Below are positions 31,479-44,116 of a stretch of 64,000 nt of DNA, piece after piece; position 1 is the first letter of the stretch, and every line of letters starts with the position of its first letter. The DNA lies in the NCBI GenBank assembly GCA_002077045.2, contig KZ111148.1, positions 900,791 through 964,790 of the forward strand, read 5' to 3'. Source of the stretch: Rachicladosporium sp. CCFEE 5018 (taxonomy: Eukaryota; Ascomycota; Dothideomycetes; Cladosporiales; Cladosporiaceae). Below the pieces are notes generated by a model. The model saw nothing but the letters and a program-made list of their open reading frames with translations. It was not told the origin of the DNA and did no database searches. Made by a program: the position numbers and the translations under genes.

Positions 31479-33146
31479 AGATATGGGAGTAGAGTGGATG
31501 GAAGTGCATACTATACCCCGGCGTTCTTGTATTGAAGGCACACCTGTACAGATCATGTCCCTAGTCTCATGCGGTCTCAACGGCGAGGTTTCGGCAGCGG
31601 GAAGAACGACGTCGCTGACGAGGCTGAATTAGTCCTTGCCGACGACCGACTGCTCTCAGAAGTCCGTCCTACTTCGCGCTGCTCTCGGCAGTAATGATGC
31701 GACGATCGGGTCTTCGAAACGGAGTGCTACGTTGTAGACCGCACCTCACATCGGCAAGAGGCGTTTACAAACTCGGCAGCATAGACTTCGTAAAATTGTT
31801 ACCATACAGATCGCGCTTATGTCGTGAGATGCGCTCTCGGTCCTCGGGTGGGTCGGGCATTATTACCACTATGAATGCCCAGCTTCGCGGTTGCTTCGAA
31901 GCCCGAAATTGCTGCCTTGGTAGAGAGGTCTTGGTGGTCTATCCCGAGTCCGTACGAGTCGTGCGGTGGAACCCGCGATCTCTCGAGAATTTCACGCCAA
32001 CGCGAGCAAGTGGGACATGGTCTGATGTGACCAAACGCAGACTCGTCGCATTACCAGACATCGGCGAACAGTGGATGTAGTACACAGGTACGTGGTGGCT
32101 CTGCTCTTGGCGGTGTCATAAGCAATGAAGGTTCGGAGGCTCATACCCCAGAGCGTGTCGTGCATGTGGCAATAATGAAAGGGTTCCACCAATAATCCTC
32201 CGATCGCGTGGGCGTGCATGGCGGTGCGCCAGAATCTCGGACCTGATCGGGTAGCTTGATGCTGTCATCAGCAGAAGTCCGCTGCGGTTTCGATCGCCAA
32301 GTGACGTGGCAGCAAGAAAGTTACCAGTGGGACGAGGTACTTGGCGGATGGTCGAGCTTGTCTCGGCGCTGAAGATGTACTCTGTCCGCTGTCAATAGGC
32401 ACCCCGCGCTGACAGTGACACCAGCAAGATGCAGGTCCGAGATGCAGTCCTCTGCGATCTAATTGTCACGTTGTAGGACTGTACAGGAGGATCTGTTAGA
32501 GGGAGTGAGGTGGGCGGAGTACGGGGTCTTGGCACATGTTCTAACTTCAGCTGCACCTCCTCCCTTGGCAACGCTTCGTAGAGCGAGTACATGCACCCCC
32601 GAAGACGTCCAAGACCCCTCCCGCTGGCTTTCCGCTGTAAGCTGATGAGCGCCGCGCTCTTGGAATCCCCGCTGTCACTCCCCTTCTGTGTACTCTGAGC
32701 TTGACGCTTTCTGCTTGCACCGCATTAGGATCCCACGCTGGGCTTGGAGGCTTGGTGTTTCTATCTCTGGAACTATGGTATTGTGACTTGCCCAATCTCC
32801 GTCACAGGGACTCGCCTTTGTCTTTGGCAACTATGCCTACTCGGACCATCTCTGGCCCAAGCCGGCCCCATGCGAAGACCGACTTGGTAGATGTCAGATC
32901 CGGTACTCACGATGCCATAGCCCTGGGCAAATTGGTCTTGCTTCCTGCCACGTGCGGTGAAGTGGTCAGGAGGCTCTCGTATATGAAGGTAGGTATCTCT
33001 CGCTTGTGAATCTCCTCTCCTCATCCAACACACAATCGCTACTTTGCAGAGCCTCATTCAATTCTCCACGTAGTCAACTTTGATCTCGACATCCTCTAGA
33101 CCTTGATACCTCCAAGGCTGTCCCAGGTCCCTCTGTCAACAACAAC
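31479..33146. other. Intergenic, no gene seen
   Basis: 1.67 kb upstream of the secreted protein. I found no coherent frame, RNA gene or repeat. The last about 150 bp are CT-rich, as in fungal promoters. Confidence 0.5.
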
Positions 33147-33919
33147 ATGCGTACCTCTACGATCTTCGCCGCCGGCACCCTCGTGGCATCCGCTCTCGCT
33201 GCGCCCTCTCCTCGTGGCTACGGCGGTTGGGGCAATCGTGGCGGACGTGGATGGGGCAAGCATGGCCAAAACGGCAATGCGGACGTCTGCCTGACTGATG
33301 GCGACGCTCTCGCCGCTGCCGATATCTTCCGCCACCTCATCCAGGAGTACTCCGATGAGCTTGCCCTCGACGCCCTCACCGAGGACTTCGTTGACTGGAC
33401 CTCTGCCGTGGCCATCATCCGTAACCGGGGTGCTGAGCTTCCGTTCATTGTCAACGAGATCCTCTTCGACGGTCGTCAGGCATTCATGGACGCTCAGGGC
33501 TCGCAGCCTCAGATCCCCTTCGAGACCCTCAATGTCTTCCATGGCTGCAACTCGACTACCGTCAGGTGGCAAACGACTCGCTCCGCCAACGGCCAGAAGA
33601 CCGAGACCGCTGACATTGTGAGTCAATGTATCTTCGCCGTTGTCTCCTGTGACAAAGACTAACATTACATCTCACTAACATTACATCTCAGCCCGTCGTC
33701 GGCATCGCAATTCTCGAGACCGTCCCAGACGCCGACAACTCCTACGGCTTCCGCGTCAAGACTCTCTTCTCCGAATTCAACGCGGCCGCATGGCTTGTCA
33801 ACAACGGTGTGTTCAAGCCCAACGGAACCTTCTCTCCAGTCGGTGTCGACCCTACGCCCGCGCCGAAGCCGGCCAAGCGCGCTGTCTTCGATGACAGTCT
33901 CCGTGGTCCGGCAATCTAG
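33147..33919 (+). CDS. Secreted NTF2-like domain protein
   Basis: Two exons (33147-33617 and 33692-33919) give 232 residues. The first about 19 residues form a signal peptide with an ALA-AP cleavage site. A Gly/Arg/Trp-rich spacer follows, then a fold I assign to the NTF2-like group of secreted fungal proteins: CLTDGDALAAADIF, then LIQEYSDELALDAL and EDFVDWTSAVAI. One disulfide could link the Cys at about 49 with the Cys in FHGCNST. An NST site may be glycosylated. Such proteins are common in Dothideomycetes and Eurotiomycetes, and their function is not known. The C-terminal KRAVFDD contains a possible dibasic processing site. The intron acceptor is internally duplicated (next entry). Confidence 0.8.
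33659..33690 (+). repeat. 16-bp tandem repeat in an intron acceptor region
   Basis: Two exact copies of CTAACATTACATCTCA (33659-33674, 33675-33690), immediately followed by the acceptor G. Each contains a CTAAC branch-site match, so the intron has two possible branch points. Confidence 0.9.
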
Positions 33920-34185
33920 ATCACTATCCAGAGCTTCACGCGCAACATGGGTGGTAACTTTTGGGTGGTTGCTAGGCACTTCACAGCCCGTTTCCTATTC
34001 GCTCGCATTTGCGTCGGCGTCGGCTTCTGCATATACTGGATTGGTTGGTTAGGTCGGCAGGGTATAATGTCTCGTATTCTCTTGTCGGTGCCCGAGAGCG
34101 CGGCAGTGGGTTAGATAGAAAGCACTGTACATATCAGCTTTCACTCCATGCACTGTCGCCTCAGAATGCAGTACAATAACCTACT

Positions 34186-34656
34186 CTACTTCGCCTCTTC
34201 CGCTTCCTTCGCGTCGCCTCCTTCTTCTGTCTGCGCCGCGCCGTCCTTCTCGACGTAGCCCTCGGCAACTACGTCCTGCACATCAGTCACATAACCGTAT
34301 ACCATCCATCCCACGAGACCCAGGCCTCCCAAGGCCACGATCAGTCCTGCTAGCACGCCTCTCCTGCCCTCTGCGCCGGGCATGAATAGACGTGTTCCCC
34401 ACTTCAGAGCGGGCGTCACCAGGGCCTTCCTTTCAGCGTCCAGTTCAGGGTTCATCGTGACCAGCAGACCGATCAGAGCAAGCAGAATGAGCATCAGAAG
34501 CAGAGCCGTGAGGACCTGAATGAAGGCCAGGAGGAGTGAAATATTCTTCGTCGTCTGGAGAGTCTCGAAGCCGGCTGCTACGAGTGGCTGGACGGACGAA
34601 AACGCCGAGTTGATCTGGCGAGAGTAGGGGATTCCCATCTTGACTGTCTCGAACAT
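34186..34656 (-). CDS. Small two-span membrane protein, unknown
   Basis: 156 residues, single exon. Two strong hydrophobic stretches (about residues 40-66, Leu-rich, and 100-120, Gly/Val-rich) are separated by a charged loop. The C-terminus is acidic (EEGGDAKEAEEAK). No signal peptide is needed if the first span is a signal anchor. I do not recognise the family; the compositional pattern is that of a real small membrane protein rather than chance. Confidence 0.62.
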   Translation of the reverse strand: MFETVKMGIPYSRQINSAFSSVQPLVAAGFETLQTTKNISLLLAFIQVLTALLLMLILLALIGLLVTMNPELDAERKALVTPALKWGTRLFMPGAEGRRGVLAGLIVALGGLGLVGWMVYGYVTDVQDVVAEGYVEKDGAAQTEEGGDAKEAEEAK

Positions 34657-35453
34657 TCAATCGACCCTATTGCGCTTGGAGGTCGAAGGCGAGCACTAGG
34701 TGCTGGCCTTACTCGCACTTGGCGCGAGGTTGAGACAGGTTGATGTTGCTCTGCGACTAGGCACTTCTCGCTGCGTGGTGCTCAAAGGCGGTCACGGTTC
34801 TTCCCACGCGGATTGTAACATGCAGTACCGGCACCTGCATGCATCCTGGCGCACCTGGCACCCTAGCCCTAACCATCACATCGTGGCGCCAGACATCCCA
34901 CCTTCTGGTGGTGTGACGTAGCGAGAATCATCGCATCTGTATGTGTCAGCCGCCACACCTCCACCCGCAACGCCGCTAGCAAGAGCTACCCCAGACACGC
35001 CGCCCGTCTGAATGCGATAAGCAGGTCCTTGGAGTAAAGCTGGGCAATCTGTGGGCAGATGTCGTGTTGACTACTACGATTGAGCGTTTGCTGAATGTTC
35101 GGGCAAGGAAGTGCTTTCATCAATAAGTGTGTGTTCCAGAGCATCAGACGCGACGCATGTGTTCGGTGTATGTTCACGATATCGGCCAGCAGTCGACGTG
35201 TACTACACAGAGAGTCCAGTGCCCATTACGTTGTAAGGCATTGAGTGATCAAACCAAGGCCCAACATACATCAAGCTACTATGTACACCTGTGCCTACAA
35301 TAGTAACACAACAGTGCCAAAAATCTCTCCCCTCCACTCCACCTAACACTTCTTCCCGCTACACCGGTAATAACGCAAGGAGAGATGAAACACTGGTATC
35401 TTAGTATACGAGACCACATTTGTCGTTGTGCTTGTCTGTATTGCAACCTCCGT
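34657..35453. other. Intergenic, no gene seen
   Basis: 797 bp between two minus-strand genes, holding the H+-ATPase 3' UTR and the small membrane protein's promoter. A single short telomere-like match near 34,861 is noted under rejected items. Confidence 0.5.
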
Positions 35454-38400
35454 CTAGTCCTCATCAGCGTCGTCGCTAGACTTCTGGCCCAACACCCATC
35501 GGAAGCCACCACCAAGCTCGTCCTTCTCTTGCTTGATCGTAAGCTTGCTGAGATGACCGATGATGTTCTCCATCTGGGTGTCGTGTACGTTGCGGTTCTT
35601 GCGGCCGAGGTTGTCGAGGTAGGGAATCTTATTCATGACGAAGTAGACAATGGCGATGACGATGGTCACACCAATGGCGTACATCCAGATGACGACGACG
35701 GTGACAACATCGGTGTGGCCGTTTGTGGTCTGCACGAATTGCGACATTGGGTTGGGCAGAGGGCGCGTCTCAGCGTTACCAGCGAGCCAGCCGAAGATAC
35801 AGAAGAGGGTGGCGAGGACATCAACCATGAAGATGGCGCCGACGAGTTGCCATGAGGGGAAGGTCTCGCCACCGCGGGTGACGAAGATCAGCCAATTCTC
35901 AGTGAGCGCAACTTCGAGGAAGAGGATCTCCTGAACGTTACCCCAGTTCTGGACAACACCGCCGTTAGGCAGGTACATTGTGCCGCGGATGACCCAGGTG
36001 CCGACGGCCAGTAGTATACCGAGGACGATGGAGATGATCCAAATCTTTGGCAACTGCCATTCAACGGGGCGCTGGTCAACGTGTGCGTTGTCGTAGGCGA
36101 CGGCGACAGTGGCAAGATCGGCGAACAGGGCGATGAAGACGATGAGCTCGGAGCGGATAGTCTCGTTGATGATTATCATTGACGTGACGAGGTAGATCTC
36201 CAAGTGCAAGCAGAGGGCGATACGGTACTGGATGTAGGCCTTCATGCGCTGGAAGATCTGGCGAGCCTGCTTGATGGCAGTGACAATGGTGGACAGACCG
36301 GGGGCGAGGAAGACAATATCGGCAGCGGCTTGGGCAGCCTCGGAGGCACCCTCGACGGCAATACCGCAGTCAGCCTTCTTGAGAGATGGAGCGTCGTTGA
36401 CACCTGTGAATTGTCAGTATTGCGTTACAGATGTGGAAAAGATACACTCGTACCGTCACCAGTCATGGCAGTCAAATGCCCACGCTGTTGCAGCATCTCC
36501 ACGACCTGGTACTTGTGCTCGGGGAACACCTCAGCGAAACCATCAGCGCGCTCGACGAGATCGTGCTGAGTGCTGCCGGAGAGACCGCCATGGATGAGCT
36601 TCTGTGAGTTGTACACCTTTGTTCCGAGAGCCAACATCTTGCAAGTCTCCTTAGCGATGGCAATAGCATCACCAGTCAACATCTTGACCGGGACACCCAG
36701 CTGCTGAGCCTCGATGATCGTCTGAGCGGTATCCTCACGAGGAGGGTCGAACATAGAAAGCATACCGAGGAGAACCCATGGGTCGTTGTTCTTCTGGTAA
36801 GCGACACCAAGCGAGCGGAAACCACGGCGGGCAAACTCGGTTGCCTTGTCCCTGAAGAGGTCGGCAGTTTCCTTAGAGCATGAGGTCAGGTTCAGGACAG
36901 CCTTGGGCGCACCCTTGGCGCAGGTAAACCGGTCACCACGCAGAGTGCAGATAGTGGTGATACGCTTGGAGACAGGGTCGAAGGGCGTGAATTTCTCAGT
37001 CTTCCAGTCGTCCTTGAGGATGTCACGAGCCTTGGGGTAGCGCTTGAGGGTCAGGATGGTGACTTTATCAATCGGGTCGAGCGACTTGATGTTGTGAGAA
37101 GAAGCGAGTGCGGCACAGGCCATCATCCAGTTGACGTCCTCTCCCTCAGCGACGTATGGCTCACGGATGGAAAGCTGGTTGGCAGTGAGAGTACCAGTCT
37201 TGTCGGAGCACAAGATGTCGACACCAGCGAGCGACTCGATGGCGGTGAGCTTCTGCACGATAGCTTGCTCCTTGGCGAGGTACGCGGCACCGACGGCGAG
37301 CGTGGTGGTCGTGACGACGGGAAGACCGACCGGCACACCGATGATGAACAGGATCAAGACGTAGTGGAGCAGAGTGTTTGACGAGTCCTCGGGTGTTGCC
37401 AGCTTAATGTGTCGGAAGAAACCACCGATCCAGGCGAGGAGAATCCAGAACATGACAAGAACGAGAAGCGCTGTACCGATGCTGTTCATGATCGCCTTGA
37501 AGTGACCCTGATCTTTAGCACCTTGCACGAGAGAGGCAGTGCGACCGACAAACGAGAAGCGAGCCGAGGTTTGCGCGACAGAGTAAGCCTTTCCGCGCTT
37601 GCAGCCGGTGGTGTAGTAGACGACATCGCCCATGAACTTGTCAACAGCGAGAGACTCGCCAGTGATGGCAGACTGATCGGTGGCGACAATGGAGTGACCT
37701 TGATGTGCAACGCCTTCGCCCTCATCTTCCTTATCTTCGGACCCGGTTGGATCCTCTTCGGGGTTGAGTGCGTGTTGCTCGCGGAGCTCCTTGTAGCGAG
37801 CGAAATCTTCGGGAACGTCGTAGTCGCAGATGAGACGGCAATCGGCCGGGACGCTCTGAGACTCCTCGATGATGACAATGTCACCCGGGACGATCTCACG
37901 AGCCAAGATATCCTGCTCCTGACCTTGACGAACAACGGTGGCGCGCATAGCAATATCACCCTTGAGAGATGCGACGACATCGGCGGCCTGCTTTTCTTGA
38001 TACCAGCCGACTGCGGCGTTAAGCAGGAGAATACCGATGATGACACCAAAATCGATCCATGACCGGAGACCAGCGGCGAGGAGGACAGCAAGTTCCATGA
38101 CTGTTCGTCTGGTCAGTATTCGTGTTTCATAGCTATGCACGGCGTGAAGCCGGTGGCTTGGCAAGGGTGGAGGCATGATTGCGCCCGTAGCTCCAGAAGC
38201 CGAGAGCTCGCAGAAAGCACAAAACAAGACTTGCAGCAGCCATTGAGCGCGCAATTGATGTCTAATACATGTGCAGTGAGTTCGAGAAGCTGTAGTGACT
38301 TACCATAGAGAACAGGACCAGTGAAGAACATCAAGAACTTGATGAACAGGTTCTCCTTCTCGGAGGTCAACTCGTTGAAGCCGAATCGCTTACGGCGGCT

Positions 38401-38916
38401 CTCGACATCAGTGTTGCTGAGACCCTGCTTGATGTCGGACTCGAGCCACTCTTCAGGCACGGTGCCATCATCAGCGACAGCAGCCTTCTCCGACTTCCAG
38501 AACTAGACTACATGTCAGCTTGCGTTGCAATGTGGCTACGCAGGATGTAGGTACGCACCTGCCACGCCTTCTTGGGCTTGACGTCGGCAGCGGTCGCATC
38601 GGCATTTTCTGCGTCAACAGCCTTGGGATCCCGGTATGTGGAAATGTATTTCTGAAGCGCAGTGTACTCGTCTATATCCCGTGTCAGTCGCGTCTGTGGC
38701 GCTGACGTCCATCTGTGTGCGCGTCTTACCGAGGTCGTTGATATCGCCAGGCGCCTGAGACCACTTCCGTGACCTGCATTGAGATGTCAGTTAATATTGT
38801 TCGCGAGCTGTACCGGCAAAGCGCGAAGCTGTCGAGATCGCGACGAACCTCGCGGCGGCATCACTGTTGCCGTTCTCCATATCCTTCTCACCGAAGCTGA
38901 CGCGTGGAGCCGCCAT
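35454..38916 (-). CDS. Plasma-membrane H+-ATPase (P3A type)
   Basis: P-type ATPase that pumps protons out of the cell and sets membrane potential. Six exons (38849-38916, 38730-38773, 38559-38671, 38304-38502, 36454-38100, 35454-36403) give 1006 residues. Intron 4 is long (203 nt), intron 5 is 50 nt. Motifs are complete: TGES in the actuator domain; PVGLPV in TM4; the phosphorylated Asp in CSDKTGTLT near residue 440; KGAPK; MLTGD; and GDGVND split by intron 5. The actuator domain has an acidic insertion (EEDPTGSEDKEDEGEG). Wording such as YYTTGCKRGKAY resembles the second, PMA2-like group of filamentous fungi rather than yeast Pma1. The C-terminal tail (TIKQEKDELGGGFRW) is the likely autoinhibitory domain. 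Start chosen at MAAPRVSFGEKD. Confidence 0.95.
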
Positions 38917-41900
38917 CGTTGATAGCGATGCCCAAATAAATGGCCGCTACAATGTTGTCGTGGTGCAGATGGTTGCGGTATCGCGAGCTACAGCGTGTGG
39001 AGGAGGAGAGAAGAGCTTTACCTTAAGAAGCGGGAGATGAGTGACGCTGTGGGCCGGGCGATTTAGCTGCGGCTACGCCCGCTAGCGTGCATCAACTGGT
39101 GCTTTTGTCGGCCGAACAGGCCCAATGGTCAGGATCATCAACGGCTCTATTGCGACTCGCTGCAACGGGCTTATTGGGCACATGGTTCACGACTGTCAAC
39201 ATCGCACCGTGAGCGATATTTGGGCCTAGCAAACGGGCATGGCAATAACGCTGCTTGTACCACACGACGTTCAAAGCTCTGCTCACCCACGCTTTATGCC
39301 TGAAAGGGGAATAGTCAACGTTGGGAGGATGGGTGAGAAGGGCCGAAGTATCACGAACGTCACGCTGATTTGGCGTGTAATCTTGCCGTCAAAGCCGTGC
39401 GAGGAAGAGCTTGCGTTCCACCAGCATGCCGGCGCGTCGGCCTCTAACGGCGGGGTTGTGCATCAAAGTATTACCCTTATCGCACACCCAGCCCGTCTGT
39501 CGAAGCTTGACTGGTGGCAGCAAGCTGTCCTCGAGCATTCGCAGCACTGCGGCTCGATGCCGAGCTCGACGCACATGCACCAGTAGTATGACGCCTTTGC
39601 AATCGACTGTGCAGCAGCTATTGCAGCTCTTGGCGACCGATGAGATCGCACTGCTGATGGCGATGCCGCGAGCCAGAGGGACTCGTCGCATGGTTCAAGC
39701 ATAGCCAATACTGCTTACTGGACAGGTCATAACATTGCAGCGCTTGCGCGATAACAGCGTGGCGCAAACCCTATTCCCAGCAAGCAATTTGGCAGGCCAA
39801 TCCATGAAGCGAAATTTGTTGTCTTCTCACGAATCCACATCATAAGGAAGCCCAGGGCAACAGCCGGTGTCCGACCAGCCACAGGGCAATAACAAAAGTG
39901 AGTACGGACATGATTGGCGAGCGATTGTGAAACTTGACTGTGCGTTGTGAAGACGACATATGGTATGACCATTTGGCACTGATGTCTATGGATTATTGAG
40001 TTCCGAGGCTCAGATGTTTCCTAATCACGTTGTACTGACCGAGAGCATTTCTTGACAGCTGGGTTGCGCGTTTCACCCGACTCACCAGCATCTGGCATGT
40101 TGCTCGCGGAACCTTTGGATTCACTCTGCGTCGGTCTTGCAGTCCTCGTGTTTTGATCGTGGCGCCGGTGCACGTACACGTAGTTTTCCCTTCGCCCAAA
40201 GGCGTCGGAGTCAACACTGCCTTTCGCCGACCGTGCCACGGATTCCTCATCGATATTCTAGGGTGCTGGTCTACCTTTCCGCACTTATTCCAAAGTGCCG
40301 AGTTTCCTTCGCTGAATCCACCGGAGGGCTAGCCGCACAGGCTCAACTGTAACGCCCGGTTGCGCGATTTACGACCTCAGCCTTATGGCCTGCCGAGAGT
40401 GCCGCGTCGGAGCCTCCTGCGGGTCATCAGCTTTGCAACTCTTCGCATTGGATAAACTGTTCATCGGCCACGCGGGCACTGGCGGAGACTGCGTGACAGG
40501 CACATAATTTCAACAGGGCCGAGCTGCGTTCTGAAGCTTCATCGAATTGAAGAGACGCCGCTGCTATTGTTGCTAGTAGGAAGTCACCATTCGAAAATGC
40601 AAGGCCCTAGAATTGGATCAGTGACCAAGCTGTCCCGACCACGCAAGCACTTGAATATGGCATCTATGCCTCAAGTACCGCGACTGGCGCATGAAGCTCT
40701 CGCTGCTCTCCCGCGTCCTGCCGGTGATTCCAGCCAGAGTCTATTACAAAGATCACGATCGCCCAGAGTTCGTCCGCGTCATTACGTGGCATGACCATGC
40801 GCACGCGACATGCGCATGTCGATGAAACAGACCAGAATACCGGTATGCTTCTGGCGCATACAAGTCACATGACAGTGCACTGCATGGTAGGTTGGCGCGG
40901 TCGCGATCGAGTGGCGCCTATCCCATGCCATGAGCAGACACTGCCAGCTTGGTCAACTGCAGGAGGTCACACGAAGAGCACATGTAAATACGTAGATTTG
41001 GAGAGATTTCGACTCCGACTCGGTCGCAAGATTTTGGGTAGACCATATTCACCACGTCCCATGCGATCATCCAAGGACATTGGCGAATCGTGCATTGTAT
41101 CGGAGAGGATAAGTAAAAGACACCGTCAGCAAGACACAGTCGCATATTTACGCAGTAGGTAATGGTCTGCACATGTGATGGACTCGACCCTGATGAAAGC
41201 ACAGTGTGGGCGACAAAGGGCATGTCGAGTGAAGGTAGGCCGTCTCGCTCTTTTCTCAGAACCTCGATATTTCAATCTCGCCAGCTTGATCGGCCGCGCA
41301 ACTTGACTGATCTGCACTAATCCTTCACTCAAGCAATGCAGGACGGACCGAGACCTCTGCACTAGTTCCCGGATCAATCAGGGCTTACGTAAAGGAGACC
41401 TCCCACATGACATACAATACTAAGGTACAGATATCACTCATCTCGTGGTCACCTCGCTTTGACGAACACCAGCGAACATCGATCACGGAGCTAGTCTTCG
41501 CAGACTGCTTTGCGAGACAAGATCTTTCTCGCTTCTCCGAGATTGCGCGAGGTTACCATTTCTGTACTACCTCATACACCACGGCGTATCTAGCATATAC
41601 TCTAAGTGCAAGACAGGCGAGAATCTGCCAACATCGAGTCTAAAGTGCAGTTACAGGCGTGATAGGACTGGAATGGGGGACAGTTGGACTGACACGAGTA
41701 GCTACGCCCCAGATCATTGGGCAAGTGCAGGGAGGTGCGTGTGAGGAGTGAGGCAATATCGACGCAACATGTGCAGCCACTACTTTGATGGCAGGTACTG
41801 TCTGGATGTGCACTACATTCTCACCAACCCGGATATACATGTACAATGCGCACGATAAGTTGCGTGCACCGGCATCGTTGGCTGGCCAGCGGAGAACATT

Positions 41901-41927
41901 CCTCCAGCATCAACAGCTTACCTAGCC
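38917..41927. other. Long intergenic region, no gene supported
   Basis: 3.0 kb. I read both strands and found only short, unrelated frames, no tRNA-like box B and no long repeat. The first part must include the H+-ATPase promoter. Degenerate relics of a transposon or gene cannot be excluded by eye. Confidence 0.5.
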
Positions 41928-43391
41928 ATGGACATGAAAGAAGCCCGGATACGCACTCGACTCAAATCCACAGCTCGCAAATCCTTACTCAAGCAGTACA
42001 CCCTAAGACTCAGCAGCACCTCTCCAGCTTCTTCACGTAAGAAGAGGCTCACTCCGAAACGCCTAAGTATGCGCATGAAAGATTCAGACGACTATCTCAT
42101 GGCGAGAGCGGCGAACCCTCGTACTGGCCTTATCAGTCCCAGTGTCGCAGGCACACCACAACCTCGCACGCCTGGCTCGCCGGCAGAAGCGCTCAAGATA
42201 TCAAGCTCCTGCGACAACTCGCCGACACTCGATTCACAAGCTAGGCCTGCGCTTCGTCGTGCAAACGTCGGCAGGAAGATTAGCGCCGGCCAGCGCTGGC
42301 GAGCAGACGACAAGGGCTGGTTCAATGACGTGATGACCGCTGCAGCCTCACCACGGACGACTGATGCGATAGCTGGCGCAGCAGATCTGACGCATGCTGC
42401 ACCCGGACAGAGCATAGCAGACCGATTCGTGGTCAACATGCCTTCCGCTCGTGAGCCGCAGCCCTACATGTATCCCGGTCGATCGATGAAGGAGATCGAA
42501 GCGTACGAGCACTATCGACGTAAGACTCGTAAAGTCAGCGGTGAGGGCTGGGACCCGAGACGCTTGCCAGGGGTAGTGATAGCGAGATTGAACGAAGCAG
42601 ATGGCCATGATGTGCAGAGGTCCGCCGCAGTGCTGATGGCGCCCTACGCTTCACCGAAGACGCCAGCCAGACGAGCGAGCGCGAGCCGAATTACAAAGCC
42701 TACGCAACTATCGCGAGCGCCCAACGCGATGCTGATGCCTGTCTCGAGGAAGCCGGTGGCGGGAGCTCGTGCGCAGGTTCGAGAACGGCGGCTCAGTGAC
42801 GACTCAAGCACTTCAATAGAAGACTTTGTTGGCGAAGGCATAACGCAACTCAGCCAGCTTCCAAAAGTGCGCCTCGTCCCGCCGGAATTCGCTAGCTTGC
42901 CCGCGATGCACATCCATCCAGCGACCAGACATCGTGGGCATGGCGATACCACACGAAAATGCTCGCTAGGATGCGACTCTGCCAATCCTGGCGAATGCTC
43001 AAACCTGAGCCAAGCACGAAACCTCACGCAACCACTCTTTCTGGCAGCCGACCCACGTGCATGGGACCTCATCACCTGTATTGCAGATGTATACGCGCAA
43101 CTACGGCCATACATAGCAAGCTCCCTCTCACTACTGCGACGCTTTGCGCCGCAGTATCAGATGCCGAGACCAGCGATGATTGCAGTGTTGACTGCGCCGG
43201 ACGCGAGTCCCGCGCAGAAAGTCGCAGCTATGAGGATGCTTTTTGCTCTCGTGGGACAGGTGATGGCTGTACTGATAGTCGTGTCAGCAATATGGAAGCT
43301 GACGACAGCTCTGGGACAGATATTCGCAGCGGTACTTTGGCCGGTGGTAGTACCGTTGAAGCTGGTCCGCTGGGTCGTTCTTGGTTGGTGA
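41928..43391 (+). CDS. Orphan protein with basic N-terminus and C-terminal membrane segments
   Basis: Single exon of 487 residues, family not recognised. The first about 70 residues are strongly basic (Arg/Lys/Ser). The middle is disordered with several SPRT/SPKTP-type sites (possible proline-directed phosphorylation), and holds a conserved-looking block MYPGRSMKEIEAYEHYRRK. Two hydrophobic segments near 435-460 and 465-487 probably anchor it in a membrane. A Cys-rich stretch (CSLGCDSANPGEC) lies near 345. The orderly mix of segments over a long frame supports a gene. Localisation to the nuclear envelope or ER is only a guess. Confidence 0.6.
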   Translation: MDMKEARIRTRLKSTARKSLLKQYTLRLSSTSPASSRKKRLTPKRLSMRMKDSDDYLMARAANPRTGLISPSVAGTPQPRTPGSPAEALKISSSCDNSPTLDSQARPALRRANVGRKISAGQRWRADDKGWFNDVMTAAASPRTTDAIAGAADLTHAAPGQSIADRFVVNMPSAREPQPYMYPGRSMKEIEAYEHYRRKTRKVSGEGWDPRRLPGVVIARLNEADGHDVQRSAAVLMAPYASPKTPARRASASRITKPTQLSRAPNAMLMPVSRKPVAGARAQVRERRLSDDSSTSIEDFVGEGITQLSQLPKVRLVPPEFASLPAMHIHPATRHRGHGDTTRKCSLGCDSANPGECSNLSQARNLTQPLFLAADPRAWDLITCIADVYAQLRPYIASSLSLLRRFAPQYQMPRPAMIAVLTAPDASPAQKVAAMRMLFALVGQVMAVLIVVSAIWKLTTALGQIFAAVLWPVVVPLKLVRWVVLGW

Positions 43392-44116
43392 AATGCCGTC
43401 TTTCGGTAATGCAGTATTGGCGCACAATGATAAGACGATCAATCGTCGTCAAACCTACTGCCCGTATAGTCATTGCTAATGAGCGCTTGCACAAAGGACC
43501 GTGCTTGCTGAAATTGTGCGAAACATTTGAGAAGAGATTTGATTTTCCGGCCGCTAGATCCGCGTGGCTGCACGGCTGGACCCTTGCCGTATCTTGTGGT
43601 GCCTGGTATAGACCCCGAGTGGTCAAGTTCTAGCCCGTCCCATCCTGTTCCTCTTCATGGCCGGACTGGGTACCAGCCTAAAGTATATTGTACCTTGTTC
43701 AGTCTGACGATGTCAAAATTCACGAGCGCTCTCGTAACTCCTTCTCGTTGCCTCCGCCGGTATGGTGAACCGTAAGGGTCATTTAGTCATGTCTAATGCT
43801 TGTGCACATGTATGCAGGTCCCGGTGTGCGAGTATTTCAACATGGGCACGTCGAGAGACAGAGATCGCCGTACTGCGGAAGATCCACTGTGGTTGTGAGC
43901 CGTTACCCTCGTCCAGATCGCCAGGATGATTGAAATTGAGGAAGAGCCAAGCTGGGAAGGCCGATGGAGTCATATTCGTCGGCGTCAAAAACGCGGTATG
44001 CCACACGCCCTTTGTTTTGCCTCAGGCGAACAGGCGTCGATGCTCGCCGATTGGCGCTGGTCAGCCGGCCTCGTCGTCCGCGAGCTCGAGACATCGTCTG
44101 CCAAGATGCTCAGCAA
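43392..44116. other. Intergenic, no gene seen
   Basis: 725 bp between convergent genes; nothing supported. Confidence 0.5.

Noticed and set aside
34861..34873. Telomere-like CCCTAGCCCTAAC
   Set aside because: Only one and a half imperfect units; chance match, not an interstitial telomere array.
37409..38062. Long plus-strand ORF opposite the H+-ATPase
   Set aside because: It is antisense to a perfect P-type ATPase exon and shows no independent domain; a codon-usage shadow.
38917..41927. Searched for tRNA, rRNA, transposon ends or long repeats in the largest gene-free stretch
   Set aside because: No box-B-like tRNA motif, terminal repeats or transposase/reverse-transcriptase motifs were found by eye.
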